From the NCBI GenBank assembly GCA_948567375.1, contig OX419757.1, forward strand, positions 22,940,001-23,004,000: a DNA stretch of 64,000 nucleotides, given 5' to 3'. Positions 1 through 12,016 of the stretch are shown one piece after another; the first letter of the stretch is position 1, and every line of letters begins with the position of its first letter. This DNA is from Lunularia cruciata. Its lineage: Eukaryota; Streptophyta; Marchantiopsida; Lunulariales; Lunulariaceae. A program made the translations under genes and the position numbers. Below the pieces are notes generated by a model. The model was not told the origin of the DNA. It ran no database searches and saw nothing but the letters and a program-made list of their open reading frames with translations.

Positions 1-1640
1 TTTTGGTTGCTCATCAGTGGTCTTCATGGAGGAGCATTGAAGTTATACTCCCTTGGCCCATACCTTGGACCTTGATACGATGTGCTAGCCTGAGGCTGTA
101 CCTCTTGGGTTTGGTACACAACCTCTTCTTCCACTTCTTGGTTCCATCTCGGAACCCAATCAATCTGCTGCACCGGGAATGCATTATGAGTGTTGCATTC
201 CGTGTTTGCATGGCCCAACTTGCCACCTGCGGTGCACCATACGTTCAATCTACCAAATGTTGGGGCCTTTCTTTTGTCTTTAGCTCCAATAATCTGGATC
301 TTAAAATGATGAGAGCATTGAGCTTGGTATCCGCCTTAAGGATGTACACTCTTTGCTAGAGGAGTCATTGGTATCTTACCCCCACATCTTCTTACTTGTC
401 TTGGCTTTGATTCTTCTTTGGATTTTGAAGAAGAGGTCAAAGACATAGAGGATTCCTCTGAAGAAGAGGATGTACTGCGAGAAGCTCTCCTTCTGGGCTT
501 CTTGCCTTTCTTCTCCCAATTTCTTTGATGGCCGGCAGAGTAAGAGTGAGCCGCCTCGTAGCGGGCGACATGTTTGAGTACCTTGTCAAGGGAAGTTACA
601 TTCATCTCCCTTGCAAAGATTTGAATCTCTGGTGAAAGTCCTCCTAGGAACCAGGTAATGGCTTGGGCATTGGAGTAACTCACCACCCCCGATTGCTTTG
701 AGACTCGGTTCAAGAGTGCCATGAACCGCTCAGAGTAGTCTCTCAACTTCTCCTTCTTGCCTTGGTCTAAATCATTGAGTGTCGCAAAGACACTTGTATT
801 TTGATCAACCTCCTGGAATCATTCCAGGAAGTTGTTTCTCATGTCCGCCCAGTCTGCCGGTACAAACTCCATGTGGGTCACATGGGTGTACTAGCTCCGA
901 GCTTTCTTTCGAAGCAGACTTGGGAAAATCCGCAGTTGATCTGCTGAGTGATGCTCCTTGTTAGCAAAGGAGATGACTTCAAATTCTTCAAGGAATTCAT
1001 CGGGGTCTTTGTCTTGTTCTGTCCCCTTATACTTTTGATAGGCATGTTGGGTGAAAGGCAATGAAGTCATCATTCGATGTGATGGGATCGGCTGGGGTAA
1101 ATTTGAACTTGACAGAACTGAGGAATTGGTTTTGGTTGGAATTGACGCCGTATTGTCAGCCCAAGGATTCCAATTTGTCAAATTCAAGATAGGGTCTTCT
1201 TTGACAATTTCTTCTATGAGGGTGTTGATTCAACCCGGTTGGATGACTTAGGCTCAACATCTTCAATGTGTTCTTCAAAATTCCTTTGGGAAAACCAAGG
1301 AATCATTCGTAGAAGATGTTGACACTCTTCTTCCGTCAGTGTCTGTGTTGTCTTTTCTCAAACAAAGTTCTGTAAGGATGCAATGTCCTTTACAGCTCTA
1401 GGAGAAGTAAGTTAGTGTACTGGGCCGTCATGCATATGTCTGGCCACTCGAGTCTTTCTTCTTCTTGGAGGAAGATAGAAATGCAAAGTAGCCTTGCCAA
1501 CCGCCTTTGTGTTTCTTGTGGTCCAGTTCTTGCAAGGCTTCTTGCACTTCGTGAAGGAGTTGAAAGTCCAACACCTCTTGTTCGGTTTTGTCAAAAGTGG
1601 AATGGACTTCCTGACATTTGTCTTCTTCACGCTGCAATGC
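1..1640 (-). pseudogene. Family L (L0) gag polyprotein, 5' part of internal region, broken
   Basis: On the minus strand three blocks read in order. 1187-891 and 746-336 carry a retrotransposon gag domain with a typical helical core (for example a run ITWFLGGLSPEIQIFA). 248-24 carries a zinc-knuckle-like C-terminal piece (WCTAGGKLGHANTEC) in which the second Cys of the CCHC pattern is Gly. A basic, Ser-rich linker separates the last two. The part nearest the PBS (1637-1428) is a charged, helical N-terminal stretch. Frames change between blocks and stops intervene, so this is not a working gene. It lies directly downstream, on the minus strand, of a primer-binding site and an L-family LTR end. 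It should therefore be the gag of the element owning the giant LTR. The element continues past the left edge of the window. Confidence 0.75.
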
Positions 1641-1747
1641 TTGTCTTCAAACTCTCTCTTCCCTTTGTTCTCTCAATGCAGACATTCATATTGCTTTGAT
1701 ACCCAATTTCAAATTTGGCTTCATATTAGTCCACCTCTGAGATTTTT

Positions 1748-1766
1748 ATCCCCGGCAGCAGCACCA
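1748..1766 (-). promoter_or_regulatory. Primer-binding site, tRNA-Asp type (family L)
   Basis: The minus strand reads TGGTGCTGCTGCCGGGGAT about ten bases after the L0 LTR end. The complement ends in CCA like a mature tRNA. From memory, the tRNA-Asp primer site used by plant Athila elements is TGGCGCCGTTGCCGGGGAT, which differs at four positions, three of them C/T transitions. Minus-strand DNA synthesis would start here. Its position between an L LTR end and gag shows that L sequences are LTRs rather than an unrelated transposon. Confidence 0.7.
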
Positions 1767-1776
1767 AAAATCATAA

Positions 1777-2598
1777 AACAACCCGGCAAATATCACTTTT
1801 TGTAGTAATTAGGTAAGTAAAGTTTGTTTTCATAAAGATACGAGTCAGAAATGTCCAAATATGAGGCAAATAGTAAAAATGTAGTTCTTCTTGGTTGTGT
1901 CTTTAATCTCTTAGGTAGAAACCACACGTAGAAGAGAGTAACAAGCACTAATTCATAGTCTCGTCATAAATTAGCACTCCATAATCACAACTCCATCAAA
2001 TCTTTCCAAACAATCTTGATTGTGATGATTCAGGCCTTCGAGAAAATGGCACTTCATTTTAAAATGACTTTGCCTCAAAATTGTGTTCCACCCCTCCACT
2101 GAAGGCGCAACTTCTTTGATCAAAATTGCTTCACATCACCTTGCCTTGCAATCACAAATGCAGAATACTACTAACACTACAATTCCTCTCAGATCTATCA
2201 AGGCATTGCTTCAATTGCGCTTCACTCAGGATCAAACACACAAAATGAAGATCAAGGCTGCGGAAGCCAACATCCAACAAACACTCTGACTTGCACTTAG
2301 AATTTCTCCACACACTCACAAACACAAACACAAAGTTGATACTTGGAATCAAGCTCAAGCAACAAGCACTACTTCACAACACTTCACTTTATCTATTCTC
2401 AAAATAATGAGCACTGAACAACATATGACTGCAAGTGCTTCCCTTTAATACTGAAGCAAACGGCAGTTCTAACAACAATACCATTTCCTAACAACTCTTC
2501 TAACCTGCAAATCCAAAATGACAATGCACCTCTTCATATCTGCCTCTTCAAAACTCAATTTTGTTTCTAATCAGATCCAATGTCTACTTCATCATCGG
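1777..2598 (-). mobile_element. L0: R-U5 end of a family L LTR (5' LTR remnant)
   Basis: This matches, on the minus strand, the 3' end of the other L LTRs: the tail after the ORF stop, the promoter region and R-U5, ending near 1777 in a decayed form of the shared terminus TTGCCGGGTTGTCACA. At 2500-2598 the last codons of the U3 ORF (ending GSD, then stop) are still visible, and then the sequence is cut by L1 in the opposite orientation. Because the PBS and gag follow at 1748 and below, this is the 5' LTR of the element that runs off the left edge. Confidence 0.8.
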
Positions 2599-5500
2599 TG
2601 TGGTGTGCGTATTTTTTGTTTTTTTTTCAAAATAGAGAAGAAGAAGTGTATAGAGAAGTCTGATTGTGCCTGTATGGCCAAAGAAGGCAAAGAAAAGAGT
2701 CTTTGGGATGAAACCCAAAGTAAAGTGACTTTGAGTTATAAGGCAAAGTACTCGGATATGCCCTGTCAGCATACAAACCAAAGGAAGAAGTCTTTGTATC
2801 AAGGGGAGCTCAACTTGAGGCAAAGACAATGTAACAACCTTTTGTCAGGGTGAGAAATTCAAGAAGGGACCGTTCAAAACCGGCGGCCCATACGCGTGAA
2901 GTACAATTGACAGTGACAGGCGTCTGCAAGCGGTGTGATTTCTCGGTAGAAACTTGAATTGAAGAGAGACAAAGAAAGTGCAAATCTATAAAAATCGGGC
3001 TAACGATGAAGCAATGTCTAGCAATTTTTCTTTGCTGTTGAAGGGTGATCATGGGAAGGGAAGTAGAGTTGAAGACGAGCTAGTGTGTAGAGGAGAATTT
3101 GAGAGAGTGAAACCGAGAGACAGTGAGAAAATAGGAGAGATGGGAGGAGGAAACAAGAACTCCAAATTTGTAGAGAGAAATCATGCAATTTGAAGGTTAG
3201 ATATGATCATGAGGATCGGGGTCCTGAGCCGACTTTGGATCAACTTCTTGGCATGGAACTAGAATGTCAATTTTCCACGTCTCATGATGGAGATAATTGA
3301 GAGCAAGTGTCTCGATGGCCCCGAGGAAGTGGGGAAGAGAGGAAATCTGGCTTGCTGGACAAAGTCAGATTGGAGATTAGTGCTCGGGAGAGAGGCAAGC
3401 GCGGAGCAGGGTGCCACATTCTTGAGGAAGGGAGAAGTAGCAAAAGAGACTCAAGAAGTGAGGGATGCTTTCTCTTCAAAGAAAATGAAGAATGGGTATA
3501 AGGTTGAGAGTTACAAGCATCTAGTGAAGAGAGGGATCATGAGTGCTCTCATAGTGATCCTAAAGCCGGAGAGAACTACTTATGTGATGAAACACCAAGT
3601 GGTGTTCTTCCATAAGCTGTTTGTAGGAGAACCTATCAATTAGGCAAGGTGCTTCCATGGGAGGACGAGACAAATGGTGTGGCATTCACGACATAAGTTG
3701 CCTCTACACTACATCGTGCCGTTTGTAGCACATTTCTACCTCGGGTTGAATTTGGCAGAGCAAAACAGAATGGTGTCTCACTTCCATCCCTACTTGAGAA
3801 GAGAAGTTGACATGGAGGAGCAACAATACATTCTTCAAATCCGAAGCACGGATGAGTACTACGCAAAGATGGGTAAGAGCGTGGAGATAGAAGTGAGTAC
3901 TCCAAAGTCAAAGAAGCGGAGTCGGCAAGGAGAAGCCAAAGATAAGACAAGAACTCAGAAGACCAAGAGAGGAAACCCAAGGAGAGGCATGGTGGTGATT
4001 GCGTCAAAAGACAAAGACTCAAAAGGCAAAGCCGAGTGCAAGTCCGAAGACTCGGAATGCAAGGAAGAACCAGAGCTCACGTTACAAAGTGGAGATACAA
4101 GTAGCAATAGTGATGAAGGTGGAGAGATGATGTTGGTACCTGCTGCTACTGAAGAAGAAGAAGAAGAAGTTTGGGTGAAGCTCAAGCAAGAAAATAATGA
4201 GAAGTTGGAGGACAAAGTACCTGAGCCCGAGGAGAAGAAGTCTATGATTCAGAGTGGAGTTTGTTCAAGATGCAAGGCAAAGTGTGAAGCAGGTCTGAGT
4301 AAGGCAAAGGAAGAAGTGAATGCTAGCTTGGGAAGTGAGGCGTCTATTCTGATACAAAGACTGTAGAGAAGAAGGCGAGTATCGGGTGAAGAAGAAGTAA
4401 GGGAGGAGATTGCTACGTAGGAGGAAGTAGTTGTGAGTAATGGAGTGGAGTACCTACGGGAGATTATGTGTCCATTGTTGGTGAAGTTGGAGCACAAGAA
4501 GAAGGAGATGCAGTCGACATGTCCGGAGGTGAAGACTGTGTTGCAGGTTTTGGTGAGATTTGAAGAAGAGAACTCAAAGTTGAAGAAGAGTATAACCCAA
4601 GGTGAGGAGGAAAAGGAAGTATTGCGAGGGGAAGCAGTAGTACAAAATCAAGTGATTGAAGACTTGAAGAGAGAAGCGGGGTATCAAGAAGAACTTGTGA
4701 AGAAGATTGACATAGCAAGGGAAAGACAAGTAGCAGAGTGTGAGATCTTGAAGCAGCAGTTTGCTGATTCTAGACTTAAAATTATCCATGCTATGGCGAG
4801 GGTAGCAGCGAAGGAACAAGAGCTCGATAGAGTGATGGAGAGTATAGAAGAGAAGAAGCAACTGTGGCAGCAGGAGTTGACAATAAGATATAGGGAAGCA
4901 GAGAGATTACAAGAGCTACTTTGTAATCAAGAGGAGAAGATTAAGCAGAAGGAGAAGGAGAAAGAAACTGTGAAAGGTGAGTTTGAGGCAGAATTGGCAA
5001 TTTAGAGAGAAGATTGGCTTGCAGATTGGGAACAAGAAAGGAAGATGTGATTGGAGCCATTGAAGGAGATTGTCATCAGAATGAATGCAAAGTTAAGTAC
5101 AGAGGCTTGTATTCAGATTGAGGAGATGAGGCTGCACGAGTTGAAGTTGTTGGTGCAGGAGACAAGGAGGAGATAGGCAAAGGATACAGATTTGAACGTG
5201 CTATTGATTAGTCTCAGGACTCATGTAGATAGGAAGATATTAGAAGTAGAAGATAATATCGTGATTAGATTAGACTTAGTAAAATTGGAGATAGATAAAC
5301 TTCGGAAAGACATTAGAGTAAAACCCAAAGTAGATGAAGTAGGAGTGCAGATGTCTTCGGAGCTACCATTGGAGACAATAGAGAAGAGTAGGTTGGGAGA
5401 TAAGGAGTTAGATAGATTACCCACTAGTGAAATGTCAGATCAGGAAAGAGAACTGTTGGATTTGGTAGAAGGTGTAGGAGATATGAAACCCGAGGATAGA

Positions 5501-5638
5501 GTAGTAGGATGTAAAGTTAGTTTGGGTTTGGGTTTGAAAGCCTAGGAAGAAGTAGACATCGGATCGGATTAGTAACCGATTTGAGATTTGAATAGGTAGA
5601 TATGAAGAGGTGCATTGTCATTTCGGATCTGCAGGTTT
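2599..5638 (+). mobile_element. L1: family L LTR, U3 portion only
   Basis: Begins with TGTGGTGTGCG, a mutated form of the shared 5' terminus TGTGGTGCCCACA, followed by the T-rich stretch and purine-rich segment found in every copy. The U3 ORF follows. The copy stops just after the conserved TCTGCAGGTT segment downstream of the ORF, before the TATA and R-U5 region. It is therefore truncated where L2, in inverse orientation, begins. No target duplication was recognised. Confidence 0.8.
2978..5572 (+). pseudogene. LTR-encoded coiled-coil protein (L1 copy), broken
   Basis: About 865 codons from the ATG at 2978 to the stop at 5570-5572. Order: a basic N-terminus; a conserved globular region (3180-3850) with signatures such as YIVPFAAHFYLGLNL-like runs; an acidic Ser/Glu-rich linker (about 3950-4360); a long Glu/Lys heptad coiled coil (about 4430-5300); and a tail ending EVDIGSD. 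In-frame stops at about 3193, 3643, 4366, 5005 and 5545 break it. Function is unknown; I recognise no family outside this window. By position it lies in the U3 of a retrotransposon LTR, so it would be the 3'-most ORF of the genomic RNA. Compared with L2 and L3 it has an extra set of stops, which suggests an older or faster decaying copy. Confidence 0.75.
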
Positions 5639-6314
5639 GTAGAGTGTGGCAACCTGGCAAATATCACTTTTGTGGTAATCGGGTAAGTAAAGTTTGTTCC
5701 CGCAGAGATACGAGTCAGAATTGGTCAAATACAAAGCAAAGTAACAATTTCAGTTCTTCTTGAGTTCTTCTTTAGTCTCTCAGGTAGAAACCACACCCAG
5801 AAGAGAGTAACAAGCACTGATTTGTAGTCTTGTCACAAATTTACTCTTCTTAATCACAACACCAACAAATCTTTCCAAACAATCTTGATTGTGATGATTC
5901 AAGCTCTCCCAAAAACGGCACTTTACTATAGAACAACTTTGCCTCAGAATTGTGTTCCACCCCTCCATTGAAGGCACAACTTCCTCGATCAAAATTGCTT
6001 CACATCAACTTTGCACTGCACTCACAAATGCAAAATACTACCAACACTACAATTCCTCTCAAATCTATCAAGGCATTGCTTCGATTGCACTTCACTAAGG
6101 ATCAAACACACAAAATGAAGATCAAGGCTGTGGAATCCAACATTCAACAAGCACTCTGACTTGCACTTTGAATTTCTTCACACACTCACAAACATAGACA
6201 TGAAGTTGATACTCAGAATCAAGCTCAAGCAACAAGCACTACTTCACAGCGCTTCACTTTATCTATTCTCAGAAATAATGAGCACTGAACAACATTTGAC
6301 TGCAAATGCCACTC

Positions 6315-6321
6315 TTAAATA
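6315..6321 (-). promoter_or_regulatory. TATA-like box of the L2 LTR
   Basis: TATTTAA on the minus strand, about 115 bases downstream of the U3 ORF stop and at the same place as in L3 (25342-25348). It would set the U3/R boundary about 30 bases further on and drive the genomic transcript when this LTR is the 5' copy. Confidence 0.45.
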
Positions 6322-6437
6322 GTGAATCAATCGACAGTTCTAACAACTATACCATTCTACAACAACTCTTCTAACCTGCAGATCTGAAATGACAATGCAC
6401 CTCTTCATATCTACCTCTTCAAATCTCAAATCTGTTA

Positions 6438-9056
6438 CTAATCCGATCCGATGTCTACTTCTTCCTCCTCTTTCAAACCTGAACCCGCAGTAATCTTACT
6501 TCCTACTATCTTTTCCTCGGGTTTCAGATCTTCTACTTCTTCTACTAGATCTAGCAATTCTCTTTCCTGATCTGAAATATCACTAATGGGTAATCTATCT
6601 AACTCCTTATCTCCCAACCCACTCTTCTCTAATGTCTCTGATGGTAACTCCAAAGACATTTGGACTCCTATGTTATCTACTTCGGGTTTTGCTCCAACAT
6701 CCTTCCGAAGTTTTTCTAACTCTATTTTCACTAAGTCTAATCTAATTGAAATGTTATCCTCTACGTCTAAAACCTTTCTATCTACATGAGTTCTTAGTTT
6801 TATTAACAAGGCATTCATCTCGGTGTCTTTCGCTTGTCTGTGCCTCGTCTCCTACACCAACAGCTTTAACTCGTGTAGTCGTGCTTCTTCAATTCAAATG
6901 CTGGCTTCTGTACTTAACATCACGTTCACCCTGAGGACTATCTCCTTCAATGGCTCCAATCTTGTCTTCCTTTCTTGTTCCCAATCTGCAAGCCATTCCT
7001 CTTGGTACATCGCCAACTCTGCCTCGAACTCGGCTTTCACCGGCTCCTTCTCCTTTTGTACAACTTTTTCTTCCTGATTACAAAGTAACTCTCGTAATCT
7101 TTCTTCTTCTCTATACCGTGCAGCCAACTCTCTTTGCCAGAGTTGCTTCTTTTCCTCCATACTCTCTATCACTCTATCGAGCTCTTGATCCTTTGCTGCC
7201 ACCCTTGCCATAGCATGGATTACTTCTACTCTTGAATCAGCAAACTGCTGCTTCAAGATTTTGAATTCAGCTACTTGTTTCTCTCTTGCTATGTCACTTT
7301 TCTTCACAAGATCCTCTTGATAATTTACTTCTCTCTTCAGGTCTTCAATTACCTGACTTCTCTCTACTGCTTCTGCTTGCAGTACTTCTCTCTCCTCCTC
7401 ACCTCGGGTTATATTTCTCTTCAACTCCAAGTTCTCTTCTTCTAATCTCGATAAGACCTGCAAAACAATCTTCACCTCTGGACAAGTCAACTGCATCTTC
7501 TTCTTCTTGTACTCCATTTTCACCAACAGAGGACACACCACCTCTTGCAGGTAATCGACTCCATCACTGGCAACTACTTCCGCCCACGAAGTGGTCTCTC
7601 TTCTCTCCTTTTGTTCTCCTGATAGTTGCCTTCTTCTCTAGAGTCTTCGTATCGGAATTGATGCCTCACTGCCCAAGCTTTCTTCTGCCTCTTTCTTCAC
7701 ATTACTCGGCCCCGCTTCACACTTCACCTTACGTCTCAAGCGCACCCCTCGCTGCACTGCAATCTTCCTTTCCTTGGGCACCGGAACTTTGTCTTCTAAC
7801 GGCAAGTTATCTTCGGCCTCCAACTCGGCTTGCACTTCTTCTTCTTTGTTAGCCGCTTGCACCGATGTCATCTCTCCTCCTTCTTCACTATCACTGCTTG
7901 TATCTCCACTCTGCAATGTCAGCTCAGGTTCCTCCTCATGTTCCGAGTCCTCCGTCTTGAGCTCGGCCTTGCCTTCTGAGTCTCCATCTTCTGACTCAAT
8001 TACCACCATACTTCACCTTGGGTTACTTCTCTGCATCTTCCAAGGTTTCTTGCTGTCTTCGGCTTCTCCTTGCCGACTCCTCTTCTTTGTCGGGGTACTC
8101 CCTACGACCTCCACGTTCTTTCCTGTCTTCGCGTACTAGTCATTGGTGCTCCGGATTTGGAGAATGTACTACTGCTCCTTGATATCAACCTCCTTTCGCA
8201 CATCAGGATGGAAGTGCAACACCATCCAAGTCCGCTCCGCCAAGGTCAGTAAATTGAGCCCGAGGTAGAAGTGTGCTGCAAATGGCACAATGTAGTGTGG
8301 AGGCGACTTATCCCGCAAATTCCACACCATCTGCCTTGTTCTCACGTGAAAACACCTTGCCCAAATGATAGTTTCTTGTGCAAACGACTTATGGAAGAAA
8401 ACCGCTTGGTGTTTCATCACATAAGTCGTTCTCTTCGGCTTCAAGATTGCCATGAGAGCACTCAAGATCCCTCTCTTCAATGGATCCTTGTACCTCTCAA
8501 CTTTGTACCCATTCTTTGTTCTTTTTGACGAGAAGGCATCTCTCACCTCCTGTGTCTCTTGGGCTATCTCTCCTTTCCCCAAGAACGTGGCTCCTTGCTT
8601 TGAGCTTGCCTCCTTCCCAAGTACGAGTCTCCAATCCGACTCTGTCCAGCAAGCCGGATTTCCTCTCTTCCCTTCTTCCTTGGGTCCATCGAGACACTTA
8701 CTCTTGATGATTTCTGTCATAAATTGTGGAAAACTCACATTCCAATTCCATGCCAGAAATGTGATCTGAAGTCGGCTCAAGACTTTGATCCTCGCTATCA
8801 CATCTAATCTGCAAATTGCATGATTTCTCACTACAAATTTGGAGTTCTTCTTCCCTCCTCCCATCTCTTCTACTTTCTCACTTTCTCTTGATTTCACTCT
8901 CGCAACTTTGCCCTTGCGCACTAACACGAGTCCAACTCTATTCCCCTTTCCCCAATCACCTACAAGACGACTCCTCAATGGCAAAGGAAAATTGCTCGAC
9001 ATTTTGTCGTTGTAGTTTTGATTTTTATAGAGTTGCGCTTCTTCGTCTTCCATCAT
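6438..9056 (-). pseudogene. LTR-encoded coiled-coil protein (L2 copy), best-preserved reading frame
   Basis: About 872 residues from ATG at 9056 to the stop at 6438, essentially one frame interrupted by stops near residue 296 (after KEQ), 506 and 722. Residues about 80-300 are a conserved basic/aromatic globular region rich in W, H and Y. Residues about 310-470 are an acidic, Ser-rich low-complexity linker. Residues about 505-800 are heptad-rich coiled coil. The tail ends GSD. No signal peptide or membrane segment and no zinc motif is apparent, so it does not look like an envelope. The acidic linker plus coiled coil would fit a structural or oligomerising protein; that is inference. Its start is supported by the aligned N-terminus in L1. 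Confidence 0.8.
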
Positions 9057-9415
9057 TTTGAGTTCCTACCGAGAAATCACACCTCCAACATGCACCTGTC
9101 ACTGTCAATCAACCTTCGCGCGTATGAGCCACCAATTTTCAAACGGCCACTTCTTGAATTTCTCGCCCCGACAAAAGGTTGTTAGACTATCTTTGCCTTG
9201 GGTTGAGCTCCCCCGATCCGAAGACAATTTACTTCGGGTTGTATGCTGACAAGACATTTCCGAGTACTTTGCCTGATGACCCAAAGTCACTTTACTTCGG
9301 GTTTCATCCCAAAGACTCCTTTCTTTGCTTTCTTTGGCCATACAAGCACAATCCGACTTCTCTATACAACTTCTTCTCCTTTATTTTGAAAAAAACCAAA
9401 AATGTGGGCACCATA

Positions 9416-9568
9416 GTCAGGTCCCCTCTATCTTAGCTATGACTAACTTTAGCTAACCATGACTAATATAGAACCATCCTTTATCTCTATATAAATAATA
9501 TCTCTTAAGTACTTGTAATACCAAGCTAAATATCACAATACCACACACATGCACAAATGGGTGTTACA
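9416..9568 (+). mobile_element. Short LTR-like remnant with TATA box
   Basis: About 150 bases between L2 and Ma. It holds a repeated motif (TATGACTAACTTTAGCTAACCATGA, written here as two halves TATGACTAACTTT and AGCTAACCATGA), a TATATAAATA box at 9488-9497, and ends GGTGTTACA before family M gag sequence begins. A related TATGACTAACTTTTGCTAATCATGA-type motif occurs at about 48356. This could be the promoter-to-end part of a small LTR. Family not recognised. Confidence 0.3.
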
Positions 9569-9718
9569 GTACGTAGTGGGTTTACTTGGAGTGGCACTCG
9601 ATATCAGCCTGTATCTCAGGTCCCAATGAGGAATAAGATTGACTCTGAGTTGGAAATTGACATAGGAGCTGATTTTGTTGAGAGTGCACTAGGTGTGTTT
9701 GCACCATTGTTGTGAGAC

Positions 9719-11310
9719 ATGGAGGAGATTTATGGAGCCTCTAAAGGCCCTAGGCGTACTCTAGTACAGTGGGTACCATTGAGTTGGATGACTTCATCCA
9801 AGAGTTTGATAGTTGGTGTGATCTGCAACAGATGTGGAACCCAACTTTGTTCACACCCTTCATGGCATGGAAGGGGTTGTTTTAGCACTTGGAGGGTCCG
9901 CCAATGGATGACTACCATGAGTTCAAGAGAGCTCATTTGGAGGAGATTGAGTTATGGAGACAATATTGGTCTCCTCACTATGTCTCCATCACTTCAGGCT
10001 CAATGGCCAGGAGTAGATTGGCTGTACCTACGAGTTCTAGCTCGAGTAGTGTTGGTGGAGCTAGTGGAGGTGCACTAGCTAGAGATAATGCTACTATGAG
10101 TGGAGGTACCACTACAAGAGGTGGTGTGGTATCGAGGTTTAACCCCATGGTGGAGTTCTTCCTATGTTTGAGGCAGAACTACCAGGGAGGACAAACTAAC
10201 TAGCTAAGGAGCTTGCAGGAGTTCCAGTGGAAGGCTAGAGAGAGCCTACATGAGGAATGCACTCGCATGAGGCAGCTGATCAGTTTCACTCAAGGAGTTA
10301 CTGAGGCCCAAGCAGTCCAGTTTTGGTATGGGATATTGGATAGGGAGTTGCAACGTAGAGTTTGTAATGCTATGTTGTTACAGGCTACTTTGCCTACTTT
10401 GGCAGTGGTCTTTGGTTTGGTTGAGCATATTGAGCTCAACATGGTAGAGGAGAGGGTGGTGACATCTGGATTTGGTAGGGAGACCTCATCCATGGTTGTG
10501 ACTTCTTCTAGAGTGCAACAGAGTGCACCACGCCTAGTTTGTTTTTGAGGACAAGGTAGACAGCCTAGATCCTATGGAGCGAGTGGAGGACCTAGTGGAG
10601 TTAGACCCTTACCTTCATTTTTGGGTCAATAGCAGCTAGTGAGTGGTGGTGTTGCTTGTTGGAGTTGTGGTGGACCTCACCATTGGAGAGAGTGTTCTCA
10701 AGGCAGTGGACTTGATACCTTGGGTGCATCATAGCCAACACAGAGGTAGTGTGAGCATTGCCACAAATTTGGTCACACTAGTGACCGGTGTTTTGACTTA
10801 CACCCGGAGTTACGGAGTGGTAGGGCTGCTATGGCAGGTAGAAGAGGAGCTCTAGTTCATAGAGGACGAGGTGGTAGAGGTGGTGGTAGAGTATCTACAC
10901 CTAGTAGGGATGTAGTACGTGCCCTTACTTCTAACATAGCTATGGCTACTCAGATTGAGCAGTTGGAGCAAAGATTGGCTATTGCTTAGAGGAGATCAGA
11001 TTTGGGTGCTGAGGCTTCCACCTCATATGCTGGTGATAGAGATGCTTTGGACTTCATGTGCAGAGCAGCACAGGTAGATGCATTTGCAACAGTGACTAGG
11101 ACTGCAGTACGTGCTCCAAAGCCTAGAGGAGCATCAGTAGAGTTGGACCCACAGAGAGGAGAGGTTAGGAGACAAGTCAGACTTCCCCTGTCTTTCACAC
11201 TATCTAAGGCATTGCAGACCATATCCATGGTTCCTAGACGTCCCACTGCAGGTGTGGTAGGTGGTGATGGAGTTCATGATGGACTACTTGCTAGTCAATC
11301 ACCTGCTACT
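9719..11310 (+). pseudogene. Ma gag with CCHC region, broken
   Basis: Gag core at 9719-10550 with a Ser/Gly linker (about 10030-10130) followed by the helical domain with FWYGILDREL and the VEERVVTSGFGRET stretch. The two CCHC knuckles (about 10650-10800) are damaged by stops and a frame change. The C-terminal part (11002-11316) resumes in the gag frame and runs toward protease. Several stops are TAG where the sister copies have CAG. Would form the virus-like particle and bind RNA. Confidence 0.8.
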
Positions 11311-11574
11311 ACATAGACAGAGTCTAGCATGATGTTGAAGGCGGCTCAGCTGATTATGCGGCATCCTTTATTTTTAGCCGAAGACATGTTTACATTGGAA
11401 GTTGACCCAACTCCAGTGTTCCGGTTGGCTGCCACACTGGGTGAGAGTAAGGATAGTGTGGTTCCTACTACTAGAGTAGAGGTGGTTGATAGTGGAGCCG
11501 ACTAAGTTGAGGAGCATGGGATCCGTTCATCGACCAATGGTTTATGGTAGGTAGCAACAGCTAGACTGGAGGAG

Positions 11575-12012
11575 TTGCCAGCTATACCGGCCTTTGAGGG
11601 AGCGTGGTTCACACCGAGTGTTGTCCTATTGGATAACGAGAGGGAGATTTTTCATTTGGTGGGACCTTTAGGGAAGGTCTATACACCACAGAGAGTCTTG
11701 TTAGACTTTGGTGCACAACCGCTTATGTTGGGGAAGGTTGCAGTTGTCGCTCTCAAGTTACGGAAGACCGATGTGGAGAGGTGTCTATTTCAGATCCAGA
11801 AATCTCTAGGTGGTGGTTCCACACAATACATCACATGTGGGGAGCTTTTTTTCCAGGTTCGGCTTGGTCATCCGACTGATAGCTCGGTGGTGAGAGCTCA
11901 GGATATTGTGACAATAACTAAGTCATATGATGTGCTAGTTGGGGGAGCAGTGTTATACTCCATGGGTATTGACTATTGGGAGGAGATAGCCTCCTATAGA
12001 CCAGGCTGGTAG
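11575..12012 (+). pseudogene. Ma aspartic protease
   Basis: About 145 residues in the same frame as gag. The active-site triplet reads L-L-D-F-G-A (about 11701-11718); the sister copy Mb keeps D-S-G, the canonical retropepsin triad, so the Ser to Phe change here probably inactivates it. The downstream ...YDVLVGGAVLYSMG run matches the second conserved retropepsin block. It lies between gag and the methyltransferase region and would mature the polyprotein. Confidence 0.75.
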
Positions 12013-12016
12013 TCTG

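Larger units (their letters stand above)
5645..9415 (-). mobile_element. L2: full-length family L LTR
   Basis: On the minus strand it starts at 9415 with TATGGTGCCCACA (second base mutated from TGTGG) and ends at 5645 with GGTTGCCACA, matching both termini of L3. Length is about 3.77 kb. It contains the U3 ORF, a TATA-like TATTTAA at 6315-6321 (minus strand) and a full R-U5. Flanks are TAGAG (left) and GTCAG (right), so no 5-bp duplication is visible and the copy may have been moved by rearrangement. Its 3' end abuts the truncated 3' end of L1, giving a tail-to-tail inverted repeat. Confidence 0.85.

Noticed and set aside
6438-9056. U3 protein as a retroviral-type envelope
   Set aside because: No signal peptide, membrane segment or furin-like site is apparent. 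It is charged and coiled-coil-rich throughout.
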